From assembly GCF_023856365.1 (NCBI RefSeq), contig NC_064554.1, positions 9,105,001-9,169,000 of the forward strand: 64,000 bases of DNA, in the 5' to 3' direction. The DNA is from Brienomyrus brachyistius. Its lineage: Eukaryota > Chordata > Actinopteri > Osteoglossiformes > Mormyridae. Below, in pieces: positions 35,245 to 46,755 of the stretch. The notes beneath the pieces were generated by a model. That model was not told the origin of the DNA, searched no databases, and worked only from the letters and a program-made list of their open reading frames with translations. A program made the translations under genes and the position numbers. Within the stretch, counting starts at the first letter, position 1; the number at the start of each line of letters is the position of its first letter.

Positions 35245-37420
35245 GTCTTAATCCATCCATCTTCTACCACTTTTCCAGGTTGGGTTGCAGGGGCAGCAGT
35301 CCAAGCAGGGAAACTCAGACTTCCCTCTCCATGGCCACTTTGTCCAGCTCCTCGAGGGGAATCCCAAGATGTTTCCAGGCCAGCCGAGACACAGTCTCTC
35401 CAGCGTGTCCTGGGTTTTCCCCCGAGGCCTTCTCCCAATAGGACATGCCTAGAACACCTCACCAGGGAGGCGTCCAGAAGGCATCCTGACTAGATGCCCA
35501 AGTAACTTCATCTGGCTCCTCTCGATGTGGAGGAACAGTGACACTCCTATGAATCCCTCCCAAATAACCGACCTACTCATCCTAAGGGAGAGCCCAGCCA
35601 CCCTGCGGAGGAAACTCATTTCGGCCGCTTGTATTTGCAACCTCGTTCTTTCAGTCGCTACCCACAGCTCATGACCATAGCTGAGGGTAGGAACACACTT
35701 TGGTAAATCGAGAGCTTTGCCTTTTGGCTCAGCTCCTTCTTCACCATGACAGACCAATGTAGCACCCACATCACTGCTGATGTCGTACCGATCCACCTGT
35801 CGATTTCCTGCTCCATCCTTCCCTCACTCGTGAACAAGACCCTGAGATACTTAAACTTCTCCACTTGGGGAAGAACTCCCTCCCCAACTCGGAGAGAGCT
35901 GGAAAAGGGTGGAGTGCTGAGGACCATGGTCTCCGATTTGGAGGTACTGATTTTCATCCCAGCCGCTTCACACTCGGCTGCGAACTGCTCCAGTGAGAGC
36001 CGAAGATCACGGACTGATGAAGCCAACTGAACCACATCATCTGCAAAAAGCAGAGACCTAATCTTGAGGTGATCAAACCGAACACCCTCAATGCCCTGAC
36101 TGTGCCTAGAAATTCTGTCCATAAAAATTATGAACAGAATTGGTGACAAAGGGCAGCCTTGGCGGAGTCCGACCCTCACCGGAAATGAGTCCGACTTACT
36201 ACCAACAATGTGGACCAAGCTCTGACACCGGTCGTACAGGGACTGAACAGTCCTTAGACGGAAGTATAGGACCCCACACTCCTGGAGCACTCCCCACAGG
36301 ACTTCCCGAGGGACACGGTCAAATGCCTTCGCCAAGTCCACAAAGCACATGTAGACTGGTTGGGCAAACTCCCACGCACCCTCCAGGACCCTGCTGAGAG
36401 TATAGAGTTAGTCCACTGGTCCACGGACATGGCGAAAACCACACTGCTCCTCCTGAATCAGAGGTTTCATCCACCCCAGGGGCCAGCCACCTAGGAGCTT
36501 TTTAACCACGTCAGCGACCTCCACCCGAGAGATAGGGGAGTCCACCCTCAAGTCCCCAGCCTCTACTTCCTCATTGGAAGGCATGTCAGTGGGATTGAGG
36601 AGGTCTTTGAAGTATTCCTTCCACCGATCCACAACGTCCCGAGCTGAGGTCAGCAGCGCCCTATGCCCACCATAAACAGTGTTGATGCTGCATCGCTTTC
36701 CTGCCTTGAGCCACCGGACTGTGGGCCAGAATCTCCTCAAAGCCGTCTGTAAGTTGTTCTCCATGGCCTCAAACTCCTCCCACACCCGAGTTTTTGGCTC
36801 AGCAACCACCGAAGCAGAGATCCGCTTTACGAGCCAGTACTCATCAGCTGCCTCTGAAGTCCCAGTCCCCTTCCTCCCAATCACGCCCCTCCAGGTCTCA
36901 CTGTCATTGCCAACGTGAGCACTAAAGTCTCCCAGTAGAAAAAGAGAGTCCCCAGGGGGAGCTCTCCAACACCCCTTCCAAGCACTCCAAAAAGGGTGGG
37001 TATTCTGAATTGCCATTTGGAGCAAACAACAATCAGGACCCGTCCCCCACCTGAAGGCAAAGGGAGGCTACCCCAATGTACAGCCACCCAGCCAGGGGGC
37101 AATAAGTATGCCCACCTCTGCTCGGCGTCTCTCCCCGTGAGCAACTCCAGAGTGGAAGAGGGTCCAACCCCCCTCAAGGAGACCAGGTTCCAGAGCCCAA
37201 GCCGTGCGTCGAGGTGAGCCTGACTGTATCTAGTCAGAACCTAACAACCTCGCGCACCAGCTCAGGCTCCTTTCCCCGCCAGAGAGGTGACATTCCATGT
37301 CCCTAGAGCCAGCTACTGCAGCCGAGGATCGGACCACCAAGGTCCCTGCCTTCGGCCACTGACCAACACACACTGCACCCAACCCCTTTGGCCCCTCCTA
37401 CAGGTGGTGAGCCCATTGGA
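35245..37420 (-). mobile_element. LINE retrotransposon, 5' truncated
   Basis: The minus strand carries, in order, endonuclease residues (VHWGSLPLPSGGGRVLIVVC at about 37080, then LLGDFSAHVGNDSETWRGVI near 36900), a linker with DLLNPTDMPSNEEVEAGDLR, and reverse transcriptase: MCFVDLAKAFDRVPREVLWG, VGLRQGCPLSPILF, LLFADDVVQLASS (catalytic Asp-Asp) and VEKFKYLRVLFTSEGRMEQE. The C-terminal part (YGHELWVATERTRLQIQAAE; LLGHLVRMPSGRLPGEVF) reaches about 35460. It ends with a 'gatggatgga' tail at about 35250. Frameshifts separate endonuclease, linker and reverse transcriptase, and the 5' end is missing. It is younger than the neighbouring copy at 34-35 kb and inactive. Confidence 0.88.
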
Positions 37421-38825
37421 GGGAGGACCCATATTCCTTATGCAAACAAAAAGAACATAGTACTGCTAATTTTGTGGCTCTCCATATAAAACGTGTTGAA
37501 ATGGTTTCAGTTTGTTTCAGAACTTTTTGAACGCTTTCAGCACATTTTAACAATACTGTGAATTTTTGCCACATCGTATATAAAATGTTCATATTGTTTC
37601 ATCTCTATGTGTAATATTTACAAAATATACATCTTGCCCAGACTTTAAACAGAATACAAATTGGGATTTTCATGCATTCTAGTGTTATAGTGAAATGAAA
37701 AATGAGCTTTGTAACATTGGTAACATAATGAGAGCTCAACAGGCGAGTTGGAGTAGGAGTTGCGGGGGTATGGCAGTTCAGTATCTTGAAACAGCGATAC
37801 AAGATTGTGAACATTAGTATCGCAGTTCCAGTCTCAGAACCATCATACCCAAAATACAATGTCAATAGAAAGCACCAATTTCAACTGATGGAAGTAAACT
37901 ATTATTTCAAATATTATATTTAGGTAAGAGTCCAAAAAGGACACTATTAGAATAGAATAGAATAAACCTTTATTATCCCACGAATGAGAAATTTAGGTTA
38001 CCTGGTATATGGTAATAGTGATCCAAAAACTGCAAATAGACAACCAGAGTGAATACATAAAATGACATGCAATTAAAAAGTATATTTTTCAATCAGCAAA
38101 ATCATAAACACCAGTTCTTGCTAAACAGTAAAACCACCACTGCAGTTTGCTATAAATATCATTTGCCATAAAAAGGCAGGATGAACAAATCAGGCAGTGC
38201 CAGAAAATGAAATGTGGTGTATGTCTGCTAGAAAATGCTGCTGGGTACAAATCCGGCAGGCGGATCCCTTTGTGCATTCCCACATTCATCCATGCTGTGT
38301 AATAGAATGCAAAGCATCATCCAAAGACCTAAAATATTGCTGTTAAGAACGATTTGAGACAAAAGTATACAGCAAAATACGAAATGATAGATATTTTTCT
38401 ATCATTACATGATATACATATCACACAGCCCTATACTGAAAGGTTAACCGTATTTAATTCACTCCTTTTCAGACACACTCTCCCAGTCACACACACACAC
38501 AAAACACATACTTGTGTTCATATCTTAGTGGGGATCGGCCAGTCAATTACATGAGGAAAAACACTAAATCCCAGCAATGACAACCTTAACCTTAACCCCT
38601 AAGCAGCCCTAACCTTTAGTAACCAAGCAGACTTCAAAAATAAAAAACAATTCATAAAAAATAAAACAATTCCAGTTAAAAGAAAAACAGCGATCTTGCA
38701 GCTAACACTGCTTGGACCCCCCCCCCCCCCCCAATAAAACACTAGAACCACTCGCCGACACCAATGAACGTTAAACTCATTTAAAACAAAAAGGCTTAAG
38801 ATCTATTCACAGATTTTCACTTATC
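37421..38825. other. No gene; retroposon tail and homopolymer
   Basis: At 37950-37985 'aatagaatagaataaa' followed by 'cctttattatccc' resembles the tail of a common fish retroposon. A C-tract of about 17 bases lies near 38707-38723, and a short CA run at 38488-38500. No gene is supported. Confidence 0.4.
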
Positions 38826-38830
38826 AAGTA

Positions 38831-39800
38831 TATTACAGATGTGGACAAATTGGTTGGTACCATTACAGCTCACTGAAACTATGCTTCATTTCTTCTGAAA
38901 AGTGAGACAATTGCTTTTATTTCTTGGTACAGTAAACCAAAAAAATAAACTGGAAAAAAATTGTTGTTTATTTTACAAAAATATGCTAAAATAGTATGGA
39001 CAGATTTGTTGGTAGCCCTAAAGAGACTACTTATCCTTGCGTTATAATCGTGTTTCAAACTAAATGTTTAACCTTCTTTAGTACCACAGGTGCCTTCAAG
39101 CTTTTCATCACTCATTCAGCCTGGTTAAAGGGAAAGAACATGCTACTGTGTTGTTTGGTATCGTTGTGTGCATCACACCGAACATGAAGCAGAGGAAGCA
39201 AAGGCAAGAGCTACCAGATAGAAGACCATGTTAAAAGGTAAAGGCTATAAGACCATCTCCAAGTTGCTTCATGTTCCTGTGACCACAGTTGCCAATATTG
39301 TTAAAAAGAATAAGGTTCATGGGATTGTAGCCAACCTCCCAGGACATGGATGCAAGAGGAAATGCAACCCCAGGTTGATCAGAAGGGTAGTGCGGATGGT
39401 AGAAAAAAAGAGCCAAGGAACCCATCCAAAAACCAATCAAGCTGAGCTCCAGGGTCAAGGTATGTCACTTTTTGATTGCACCAACAATAATAACTCCATG
39501 GAAGAAGACCCAGGAAAACAAAGAAGCCAGAGTGGAATTCACTAAAATGCATGTTGACAAGCCCCAAAGCTTCTGGGAAAATGTCTGTTGAACTGGTGAG
39601 ACAAAACTGGAGCGTTTTGGCCAGTCACATCAGCTCTATGATTACAGAAGAAAAAATGAAGCTTTAAAAGAAAAGAACACCATACCTACTGTGAAACATG
39701 GAGGGGGCAAAAAGCATTTTGTTTTGGGGTAGCTTTGCTGCATGGGGAACCTTGAATCTGTGCAGGGCACAAAGAAGTCTCAAGACTACCAAGGCATCCT
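38831..39800 (+). mobile_element. Tc1-like transposon, degenerate
   Basis: 'gtggacaaattggttggtac' near 38841 is a Tc1-type terminus. On the plus strand 39228-39545 encodes the transposase N-terminal half: MLKGKGYKTISKLLHVPVTT, VANIVKKNK (helix-turn-helix), then LIRRVVRMVEKKS. Later nucleotides (39560-39800) still show the transposase order (ETKLERFGQSHQLYDY-like, 'GGGKKHFVLG' near 39705) but in shifted frames with stops. It is cut short near 39800 by another Tc1 piece in the opposite orientation. Confidence 0.75.
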
Positions 39801-40160
39801 GTTTATGGAATTGGTCTCCCCTTTGCAGCTATAACAATTGCCACTCTTCTTGTGAATTCCAAAGGTGTTCAGTGAAGTTGAGATCAGGGCTCTGTGCAGG
39901 CCAGTCAAGTTCTTCCACACCAAACTCACCCAGCCATGTCTTTATGGACCTTGTTTTGTGCCGTGGGGCACAATCATGTTGCAACAGAAAAGGACCTTCC
40001 CCAAAACTGTCCCCACAAAGTTGGAAGCATAGAATTGTTAAAAATGTATTGGTATGCTGAAGCATTAACAGTTCCTTTCACTGGAACAAACAGGCCTAGG
40101 CCAAACCCTGAAAATTACCCCATACTATTTTCCCAAACTGTTCCCACAAAGTTGGAAGCA
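39801..40160 (-). mobile_element. Tc1-like transposase C-terminal piece, minus
   Basis: On the minus strand 39829-40000 gives FLLQHDCAPRHKTRSIKTWL and ELDWPAQSPDLNFTEHLW. These are the second Asp block and the Glu block of the Tc1 DDE domain, of a different Tc1 family from the element on its left. A ~60-bp segment ('tgttcccacaaagttggaag') occurs here and again at 40139-40190. Confidence 0.7.
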
Positions 40161-40335
40161 TAGAATTCTCCAAAATGTCTTGGTATGCATATGACTAAAG
40201 AATGGAGATGGCGAGCCAGGCCTTCATGTCCAACATTAGGGCCCGACCTCACAAAGGCTCTTATGGATGAATGGGCAAAATTCCCGTTGGATGCAATGGC
40301 CAGTTGTCGCAAAACATACATTAGTGTGTGTGTTA
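40161..40335 (+). mobile_element. Tc1-like C-terminal piece, inverted
   Basis: On the plus strand 40200-40300 reads KEWRWRARPSCPTLGPDLTK and ALMDEWAKFPLDAM, the very C-terminus of the same Tc1 family as 39801-40160 but in the opposite orientation. The two pieces meet near 40160. Confidence 0.6.
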
Positions 40336-41170
40336 GTGAAAGAGAGAGAGAAATATACACATTTCCAGATATTTTGTTAATGTTAGTTTCAAAGCATAAA
40401 TAATCATTTTTCGTTATGAAACATAGGGCTTTTATTTGGTATTTTATGAGTTAATCATAAATATCTGTATAGTGATATCTTATGAAAAAAGTGCATAATA
40501 TAGTATATAGTCAATACTATAAATATATAGTATTTAATCATTACTTTGTAAGTATCTGGTATTTTATTTTCTACTATTTTCTACATAACTACATAAATGT
40601 TAAATACGAGGGGGAAACAAAACGTAGTTAATGAAAATCCTGAAACCTCCCATTATCGATATCTGATACTCAGTATATTGTCTTCTGTAAATTTGGAGGC
40701 TTTGGTACTACAACCTGTCCCACAAGCCCCACACGGGACATGTAACACAGTCAGTTGGCTTCTGTTCACATATGTAAAGACAAAAGTTGTTGCATGTCAG
40801 ACCCCAGACATTTTCTCTTTCACCAAAATTTTCATACAAATATTGCACATTTTATTTGCAAGTCAAATAAAAAGCAGAATTCAAATGTCTCACAACCCAG
40901 CAGGGAACCATGCAAGCATATTTTACTCCAATGCATTTGTCTAGTGGTGATACGGTGCAGTTATCCCTTTAGGGGAAAATAAAATGCAAAATTTTTAGAG
41001 AGAAAAAAAGGGATTCTTTAAATAAATAGAACAGAAATCACCCATTCCAAAATCAGAACATAACCAATTAAAGAAGCTCAAATGGATTTTGGTGCAATAC
41101 ACCATTACCCAATATTCGCTATACTGGAATTTCTCACTCAGACACTACCTTAAGGTTTTTCATAAGGCAT
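40336..41170. other. No gene recognised
   Basis: A short GA run (40341-40351) and AT-rich sequence are seen; no gene is supported. Confidence 0.4.
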
Positions 41171-41530
41171 TTATATGATTAACGCTAATATGTTAATATC
41201 ACTGACAACCATCGTGGGCTTCATGCCTTTCAAACATTTGCAACCAAATAAGACATTCGGCCCGTCGCTAGCACTGTACGCTTTTTTTTGACAGCCATAC
41301 GGTTTGTATATTCGGTATCTTCCCCGGACCAAACGATGAATTGCTATCCCTGCCGCAACATTTTTTTGCCATATTAAATGTTTTAAAAATGTATTTAATT
41401 CGAGTGCATATCGATTGATGACAGTGATTAAGAATTGTCCCAAATGAACGTACAGGTGTTGTTCTACTTCCAAAATCTTAAGTGATGGAAATGTAAAAGG
41501 TAATGAATGGATATTTTTAACACGTTGCAT
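41171..41530 (-). CDS. Unrecognised 119-residue open frame
   Basis: A single uninterrupted frame starts at ATG 41530. I recognise no domain. It is moderately basic, with a cysteine pair near the C-terminus (FGCKCLKGMK) and a Tyr/Arg/Lys-rich stretch (RGRYRIYKPYGCQKKAY). A palindromic CRE-like site TGACGTCA lies about 55 bases upstream. It sits in what would be intron 1 downstream of the exon at 41756-42070. It may well be a chance frame in repeat DNA. Confidence 0.2.
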   Translation of the reverse strand: MQRVKNIHSLPFTFPSLKILEVEQHLYVHLGQFLITVINRYALELNTFLKHLIWQKNVAAGIAIHRLVRGRYRIYKPYGCQKKAYSASDGPNVLFGCKCLKGMKPTMVVSDINILALII

Positions 41531-41584
41531 TTTAAAGAACAGCGCAATACGCTGATGCTACAGCCTTCTGCCCTGCAAATTCCC

Positions 41585-41592
41585 TGACGTCA
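41585..41592. promoter_or_regulatory. CRE-like palindrome TGACGTCA
   Basis: This is a perfect cAMP-response-element palindrome in a locally GC-richer patch (41540-41660) just 3' of the zinc-finger exon on the minus strand. Such full sites are typical of promoters, but no start site can be shown from sequence alone. Confidence 0.35.
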
Positions 41593-41755
41593 CGCAAACG
41601 TTTTTTTTTCAGCGCTTTTCACTGCGCAGAGCATCGGAAACAACATCCAGACATGCCCGTAGCAAAATATTAAATAAAAAACACGTCAAAATTACTGATA
41701 GGAAAAAGATTTAGACCAAAGAAAAGAAAACAAACTAGTTTACGAGAGAGCTTAC

Positions 41756-42070
41756 CGACAGCCTGCCCTCTCTGCTCCAGTCTGTAACTGCTGATGTGCA
41801 TGGCGAGTTGAGAGCTTAGATTGGCGGCGTGTACCGGAATCTTTATATCTTCGCTCGTCGGGTCCTCCTCCATACCTTCACCGTGAGCACAAGCATTTCC
41901 AGCCTCCCCAGAGTCAAACTTACTCGACTGGAGCCTTAACCTTAACCGCTGGTTTTCCTGGTCCTTGGCGGTCGTTTCTAACAACAGGGAATTTAAGTTC
42001 GCTCCGACGGTTTTGGTAATCTCCTGGACAGCAAGCTGCACGACTTGCTCCATTGTAGACTCAAGCTGAC
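41756..42070 (-). CDS. Zinc-finger gene N-terminal exon
   Basis: The minus-strand exon has an acceptor-like TTCTTCCAAG (42071) and donor TGTCG/GTAAGC. The product QLESTMEQVVQLAVQEITKT, then VGANLNSLLLETTAKDQENQ and RLRLRLQ, is the helical N-terminal module that opens many fish C2H2 proteins. It is clearly homologous to the first seen exon of the two-finger gene (QLKAVMEQVLKFAVLELTKI). Both exons begin and end in phase 1. An acidic linker follows (GEGMEEDPTSED). The frame is also open upstream, with ATGs at 42104 and 42107, so the exon could contain the start codon itself. No fingers lie between it and 32820. It may splice to 32820 (making a protein with two such modules), skip to another finger exon such as 6273, or belong to a dead gene. 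Confidence 0.7.
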
Positions 42071-42658
42071 CTTGGAAGAACGAAATATATAAGGAACCGT
42101 TCATCATTTCTTCCACCTTATTGAAAGACCTCTTTCATTCTTCCCCCTCCCCCCAAAAATGACAAATAGAATTGAATACCAACTGATTGAAGCGTAGTAC
42201 CTCCCAATCTACGTATCATGTTTACGTTGAATACTACCGTAACGGCACGTATGTAGGCACACTTAATTTTTCGCACAACCATAATGCAACATCAGTAAAA
42301 CCAGTCGTATATACCATAGACCCTATTTTTGGCTACTGACTGATACTGATGTTCACAATGCAAGTTTAAAGTGGGAAGTTTTTAAACACCACACCTACAA
42401 ATAGCACAAAATGCATCCACCTCCCCATAACCCAGCACACCCCCACTAGGAACTACAAGCCAAAGAAATGTACAAAAGTTTACACAAGCAATGTGGTAAT
42501 TGTGTAGTACATTTGACACTGGTTTGTAGATTTGGCATGATTTGCAAGTCACTGGATAAAATGCGTCAATTAAATGCATAAGTGAAAAAAATTCTGAACA
42601 CAGTCTGCAACAAGTCAAACCTTATTCATTAACCACAACGAATTTATTTTTTGGTAGG
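42071..42658. other. 5' flank of zinc-finger exon
   Basis: The first exon and promoter of the minus-strand zinc-finger transcript would be expected here or further right. I see no clear CpG-rich promoter. Confidence 0.3.
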
Positions 42659-42735
42659 GTCGGCATGGTGGTGCAGCGGTTAGCACCCCCCGCGACCCAG
42701 TAGGATAAGCGTTTTGGAAAATGGATGGATGGATA
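42659..42735 (+). mobile_element. SINE with internal deletion
   Basis: The tRNA-like head ('cggcatggtggtgcagcgg', 'ttagcacc') is fused directly to the extreme 3' part ('cgcgacccagtaggataagc', then 'aaaatggatggatgga'). About 270 bases of body, including the B box, are missing compared with the copy at 12183-12537. Confidence 0.8.
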
Positions 42736-43740
42736 TTAGATATGAAATCGCATTAACCTGTTCGGGCATTCGGAAATTGGACTTTGGATGGGGGACTGGG
42801 ACCTGGGGGCTTATGGTTGGTTGTTTTGCTTTGTAACCCCGAGAACGTGGTGCCCAAATGCCCATATGGTTAGTCCGGTCCAAATGCCAAATAAGGCTTC
42901 ATTTCATTACAAAGCAGGAAACGTCTACTGTAATAACTATTACAGTCAAATGAGGTTTAGACGTTTACGATTGATATAATGTCTATCAACTGGGTGTAAC
43001 ATTTTTAAAATATTGAAAGAATTAAGAAATTAAAATGATTAAGCATCATAGCAATAACGACCTCTCAGCTGGAAAAAAAAATAAACAAAAGTTAAATGGA
43101 AGTTAATCTCAAAAGGTTAATGAGTCTTAAAACGAAAATATTCAAGAATAAAAGTTATCAGAATAAATTTAAATGACATATTGCTCTACCAGGCCCTGAA
43201 CGGAGCAAATAAGAATGGTATTTAAGTAGCATGATCGACATTTAACTTTTTTTTGGCAATGCTACCTATACTGTATGCTTCTTCATGATTAATGATTTTC
43301 ATCATGTACAAACCAGAAAAATATGTGTCCGACACCACTGCTGTAATGCGTCATTTGCACTAATAGTTTAAGGCATACATCTTTAAAATATTAAAGCTCT
43401 CTGTGTGCATATAATTTAATCTTTCTTTTCAGAAATCATCATGGGCGTAATTTCAATAGAACAGGGTTCTTTTAAGAAATAACACATTCGTGTATGTACT
43501 ATAACAATGCATTTCAAGATGTAATTGCAGCCTATGTACACTTGGACTGGTTCCCACAAAACACAGCTTAAAGAGTCACTGTTTATAACGTATTGCTGTC
43601 TGAAACACCCGATCAAGTGACCATCCAAATACTTACTTCAATACGTCATATCACACCAGAGATGGACGAATTCCAGTTCATGCCGCATCATCCATAATTT
43701 GGAATTGCTCAGCGCTTTTCTAAATCACATTAATTAATCT
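42736..43740. other. No gene recognised
   Basis: This is AT-rich sequence without a supported gene or named element. Confidence 0.4.
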
Positions 43741-43744
43741 GGTT

Positions 43745-44035
43745 ATTTCATCCGTCTATCTAGCTAGTTGTCATCGGTAGACTCGTGGGGCTGAAAACTA
43801 TTACAGGCTGCATGGGGAATGAGGCAGGGGTGCAGGACTGGATGCCATCACAGGGCACATCCACACAAATTATAATTCACCTTAGTTCGTACTGCTGGAG
43901 GAAATTGGAGTGCCCACAACAAAACTCAGCAACCCTAGGATAATATTAATACACCACACGTGCACACTTTGTTGGGGGGTAATTCAACTCTCCAGCTCAG
44001 TAGGTATGAGGTAACAGTGATACCCACTGATCTTA
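43745..44035 (-). mobile_element. Old SINE copy
   Basis: Diverged SINE words are recognisable in the minus-oriented order: 'ggatgccatcacagggcaca', 'ggaggaaattggagtgccc', and near the end 'ggtatgaggtaacagtgata' with 'cccactga'. It is much more mutated than the 12.2-kb copy. Confidence 0.55.
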
Positions 44036-46175
44036 ATTAGGATTAAGAATTCATGTAATGGTATGATTACATAATCTGGATAAATGAATCGTAATTATAT
44101 CTTTCGGGGTAATAATTTTAAGGATGTTTCTATTCTTTAGCGTTTTTCCATTAAATTTTCTGGTAAATGCTGACATTGCAATATGTATGTAATAAAACGT
44201 GTTTTCCTTTATTTATGCAACGTTAGTAGCTTGGGGGAAAAAACAATGCGCTGTTATCTTTCATTACGGTAAATAGACGTTACAGCAGAGCACACCGGAA
44301 GAGGTTTTAGACGGTGTCGTACATTTTATAGAGGTCATGTCTCAGTATACTGTTTGTATTCAAATGTTTTTATTTTCTAGAATATATTGCACCAGTGGTT
44401 ATTTCAGTAACACGATTCAACGTGATTAACCGCTAATTCTAAAATCTTTCATTGTTCTAATTCCACACCTAAAGTATAGACGCGATGGTGACGTAAACAG
44501 TCTAGGCAAACTTACGTTCACTTCTTCCTCAACTAGATAAAAAAGAAAAAACACGTAGATGTGGAAGTTCCAAAACCCTATCCTACAACATTTATTACAT
44601 ATATGTAGAATTTCTGAGGCCTGTAAACCTCAGGAAAACATTTTAACTAACAGCAAAAAATATTCATGCACTGTTAGACTTTTTATTGTATTTTTGCAGC
44701 AAGTCAGCAACATTAGTGAGTTACTATAATTCCCCTTTTACACTAAAAACTGTATATGTGTTTTCAGTATGATGTCCTTGTACAGTATAATATCCTTGCC
44801 ACACATCCTTGTAATACCCTTACTGTAACTTATAATAACCTTTCAGTAGTTGTAATTATAATTTGCTGAATGATACTGTATTTGTCTTATTGCATACTAA
44901 TTTATTGCATTTTACAGCACCATTTTTTATTCTTTTTGTCATTATTAATGACATCCATTACTAATGGCTTATTGATCAATGTTATGCAACGATAAAAAAA
45001 AATACCCCATGAACTTATAACAATAACAGTATCTTTAAGAATAATGTGAACGTCAAATGAAAGAATAATCATTATTTCTTAAGTCTGTGCATTTACAGCC
45101 CTGTAGATCACCCTTTGTAACAAGCTGCACCACCCCAACAACTTTCATCTGCATTGAACAAAGTGTACAAGAAATACAGCTAACACCCATCCTCAGAATG
45201 AATGAATGGCTCCAGAACAGAAAGGGAACGAGATAATGAATTTAACACAAAAACAGCACAGTTGGCTTAGTTTATGTGTTAGCCTACAAGTACAGAGTTT
45301 ATAAAGTCCATCCTAGGCTGGCTTCCATACTGGCATATCGGCACTTATGTTGCTGACAGCTGCTCTGTCATGGGTCATGGGTTTCTCTCATCTAAATTGT
45401 TGGACAGACAGGGCTAACAACCTGTACAGTATTGTACAGTTACAGTAGTATTGGCTGTAATACAAACCGTATTAGTCACCATATTAATAGTATTACAGGG
45501 TTTTTCCTCCACAGATAACTGGCTGCCTTTCTCATTCTTTGCTGCCTGTTGGTCGCAACATAGTTAAACATTTTTTTTCCCGTTTGATGGAAATTTCTAA
45601 TTTTCCAGTCCATGCAAATTTTTTACCAATATCCATGACGTTTCCAAAACTTCAGATCACCCAATATTACAGCTGGACATTTCACTGGTCACAGTTACAG
45701 CAGTAATGGCTGTAACAGAAACTGTATTGTGTCAGTTGTATTTTCTAATACAAAACAAACCCTGGTATTTTGGGTTTACTAGTACAATGCTAGAACTTCA
45801 GTGAACTATATTGTGGGGTACCTCACCCCCAGTCAGCTTATTTTATAGCCAGGATTTCAAAATACAGCAATATCCCCAAAATATATTTGAAAATATTGGA
45901 ATAGCTTTGTACAAAGTACTGTACTTTCAGTCATTATTCTGTTGTGGAGTAAAATAACTGTACAAAGCTATATTTTCTGTCCATTGGTTTAGTCTCACGT
46001 TCTAAATCAACTACGCCTTTCTTCTCCTGATGGGAGAAGTGGTAGTTCTCAGCCCAGAGTGGAATGTGCAAGCAAAAAGAGAAGTAGTTCCTATCTTAGC
46101 ATTGACATTTAGGTCCTGGTGTTAGTTTATGTCTTGATCCCAGTAATAATGATGTAAATGTATCTAATGTACAGT
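44036..46175. other. AT-rich, locally repeated; no gene
   Basis: A ~50-bp word group ('acagttacag', 'ggctgtaa', 'aaccgtatt/aactgtatt') occurs at 45433-45485 and again at 45688-45740, so part of this stretch is an unnamed repeat. No gene is supported. Confidence 0.4.
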
Positions 46176-46179
46176 AGTA

Positions 46180-46405
46180 CCTTGGAACACAAACTTAATT
46201 CATTCAAATTTGGTTGAAGTCCAAGTTGAATTTCCCTGTAAGAAATAATATAAATTAATTTAATCCGATCCAGACTCCCAAATGATTTCCTATTTAAACT
46301 TGCACACCTAACTAATGATAAAATGCACCGATAATCAATATAAAACTAATTTACACATGAAAAAGCACACATTCAAAAGCGATAAACATGAAATAAACGA
46401 CAATC
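46180..46405. repeat. Dispersed repeat, copy 2
   Basis: This is the second copy of the repeat at 2150-2370, in the same orientation, starting with 'gtaccttggaacacaaac' and sharing 'caatataaaactaat' and 'aaacatgaaataaa'. Confidence 0.6.
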
Positions 46406-46639
46406 CTATGCTCCAAAGTGAGAGCAGACACATGTGCACCACCTTATAGTCTCAATATAATAAGGTTTGTTCACACCTTGGCTCAGGTGGAACCAAGGTT
46501 TCACACCTTAATCCACACCTTGCCCCAAGTGACTCTAATGAACTGTTGGACGGCAGGGTGTGTCAATGACCATGTTCAAGGTGACGACCCCACTAGAAAT
46601 ATGAATAAATATAATAAATAAATATAACAAATAAATATA

Positions 46640-46755
46640 AATACCTGGAACTTCCCATCAGACTTTTGAGAACTGAAGAAGCCTTTTGGATGAGAGGTGA
46701 AACATCTTCATGAAATTGAAAAAGAAGTCCAGTTGCCTTTGATTCAAGCTCATAA
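46640..46755. repeat. Common fish retroelement fragment
   Basis: The text 'actgaagaagccttttggat', 'gagaggtgaaacatcttcat' and 'aagtccagttgcctttgatt' matches a phrase I associate with abundant fish retroelements. No coding domain is attached here. Confidence 0.4.
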
